Positions 62,401 through 64,000 of a stretch of 64,000 bases of DNA are shown piece after piece; within the stretch, counting starts at the first letter, position 1; the number at the start of each line of letters is the position of its first letter. The translations under genes and the position numbers were made by a program. Below the pieces are notes generated by a model. It was given only the letters and a program-made list of their open reading frames with translations. It was not told where the DNA came from and did not search any database. This stretch comes from Poecilobothrus nobilitatus (lineage: Eukaryota; Arthropoda; Insecta; Diptera; Dolichopodidae), in the NCBI GenBank assembly GCA_947095535.1, contig OX352774.1, positions 211,408,965 through 211,472,964 of the forward strand, given 5' to 3'.

Positions 62401-64000
62401 AGCAGAGTACCCGGCGTTGCCCGGAGTACTTTATTGGCTTTATGAAATAAAAATTATTAACTTTTGTTTCTGCGTTAATATAATTTAATTAATACAGTTA
62501 ACTTATTACTATGCATTTACAGATGCTGGTAGTTTATATTCTATTTTTATTAGATTTAGTTAAATTGAATAAACAGAGCCAAGAATTAGAGACAATTCTT
62601 CAAATTTTTTAAAGGAATCAATAATCTATTGAGTACACAATGACGGCGAAGTGAATTTCAATTATGACTGTAATGCAGTACATTTGTTTTCGTAAGTAAT
62701 ATCACTTCATGTTTTTGTGAATTATCCTTTTAAGCACATTTTGAAAAATTTGTTATTAGGTTCGCTCTGTCCCTCCGTCTGTTTTCCAAACTTATATATT
62801 CGTTAATATGCGTTAATACCGAAACATAAAATCGTATTTAAATTATAAAAGACCATAATGTAATCAATTTTTTTTTTGTAAGTAATGTCACTTCATGTTT
62901 TGGTGAATTATCCTTTTAAGCACATTTTGAAAAATTTGTTATTAAGTACGCTCTGTCCCTCCGTCTGTTAAAACTCATATACTGTTTAATAAAGAGCAAT
63001 GAAATATTAACTATGCATAGGTCTCTTAAAAGAATAATCTTGTAGAACAACGTTTTTATATACCCTCACCGTTGGAGATCCTACAGCACCGACAGCTCTT
63101 CAAATTTTGAAAAAACTTCTTTTTTAAATGATTTTAAATTGATTGGTTAAAAATATGTGTAAAAATTGTGTATGGATAAGAATGTAAGATTTTCAGTTCT
63201 TTAAATATGTATGTACTCATTTTTGATTAAATACTATACAGAAATGTGAAAATGTTTTCTAATTTAATTGATTATGTCTAAAGTATTTTTAAATTTACGC
63301 AATTATACATACTATATGTACATATTTCAATGATATTTTATGGGAAATATGTTATACACATGCATTTTATATAGGTAGACCACATGTAAAGACCACATGT
63401 AAGTAATGCATTTCTGAATGATGACATCATGATTGTTTAATATAGGAGATTGTTTCTGCTTTTTAACAACGGCGGAAAATGTTATGTTGTTAAGACTTAA
63501 ACACAGTATTCTTAAGATACTTAATAAGGTTACTTTAATTACTGTTCTATATTAGAAATTTGCATTAAAAGGTTTTTATGGAATATTAAAAACAGTATAG
63601 ATAAAAGTAAAGAGTGTTGAAAATATCTTTTTAATAATAATAATAATAATAATAATAATACAAAAAATTAGGCACAATACTTTTAATAGGTGCTCGTGCG
63701 GAAATGGGCTAACAACAAACAAAATGTTAACAAACATTTTGTCATAGGCTTTATTTGGAACCATAATTTCATCCTGCTTAATTAGACACAAATTAGAATT
63801 TTTTTTGACGGTTTATCCTGCCGAATTGTGTTAACGTATCACAACAAAATTTATTGAATGAGTTTGTGTGCCAAAGTGCAATACTTGTGCAAATTTTCAA
63901 TTGGTCAAATCGTTTAAGCACAACAACAAAAAATGAGACAATTTATGGCCTGAAGCCTGATGGGTTAATGTATCGTAACCAAATCAACTCAGAAAGCTTT
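62401..64000 (+). mobile_element. Second copy of the 2.7-kb element, cut by the window end
   Basis: Starts exactly 2710 bases after the first copy and follows it block by block: the same start, the duplicated 183-base unit, then 'GTAGACCACATGTAAAGACC'. It reaches the first 145-base units ('GATGGGTTAATGTATCGTAACC' near 63960). It is about 125 bases shorter over this span. The two copies abut without a spacer. Confidence 0.78.
63631..63661. repeat. (TAA)n microsatellite
   Basis: About ten perfect TAA units, expanded relative to the equivalent place in the first copy (near 61072), where only about three are present. Confidence 0.9.

Noticed and set aside
62148..62488. Open frames around 62.2-62.5 kb on both strands
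   Set aside because: They read across the end of the 145-base array and the (ACAA)n tract, giving Thr-Asn-Lys-Gln repeats. No independent evidence of coding.
1..64000. CRISPR arrays, bacterial operons or ribosome binding sites
   Set aside because: The introns, transposon types and gene families are eukaryotic. The regular repeats seen are transposon minisatellites without the short-repeat/unique-spacer pattern of CRISPR.

Overview
The window is very AT-rich nuclear DNA of an animal, almost certainly an insect and probably a fly. The signs are short GT-AG introns of 69-107 bases beside longer repeat-filled ones, a gene of the insect pickpocket (DEG/ENaC) ion-channel family, and many short elements built like the DINE-1/INE-1 (Helentron) elements of flies. 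The species is not identified. Genes fill only about a tenth of the window; the rest is AT-rich non-coding sequence and repeats.

Genes (all within 12.3-24.3 kb). A two-exon gene of unknown function runs rightward at 12306-13072 (230 aa). A second two-exon gene runs leftward at 17793-19502 (544 aa). The two are paralogues: both start MVL(V/I)SE, both have a first exon of about 70 bases ending in a phase-1 intron of 74-75 bases, and both carry a similar segment around residues 92-148. About 190 bases upstream of the second gene, on the same strand, lies the 3' end of an eight-exon pickpocket-type sodium-channel gene (19696-24335, 519 aa). Its whole coding sequence can be assembled with every splice phase matching. 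The channel has Asn where the family's G-x-S selectivity filter usually has Ser, and Ser-Gly where the N-terminal His-Gly gating motif usually lies.

Mobile DNA. (1) Family 1, DINE-1/Helentron-like with a 142-base internal tandem repeat: 9935-11050 (+), 47041-48368 (-) and a diverged copy at 30180-31062 (-). (2) Family 2, with the same architecture but a different sequence: near-identical direct copies at 33915-35488 and 36629-38188, plus fragments at 52.9 kb and 59.1-59.5 kb. (3) Family 3, with GCACATTTCC-like inverted ends: 16226-17492, 41213-42036 and 49160-50025, plus many relics, including one inside an intron of the channel gene. (4) A tRNA-derived SINE at 25.2-25.6 kb and a head fragment at 59.55 kb. 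(5) A 2.7-kb element at 59691-62400, followed at once by a second copy that runs off the window; it carries about eight 145-base tandem units. (6) A small palindromic MITE in an intron of the channel gene. (7) The 3' end of a LINE open frame at 53.5-53.9 kb.

The stretches 1-3.9, 4.7-8.4, 25.6-30.2, 31.1-33.7, 50-52.9 and 54-59 kb hold no gene that I can support. They consist of homopolymer tracts, microsatellites and decayed repeats.
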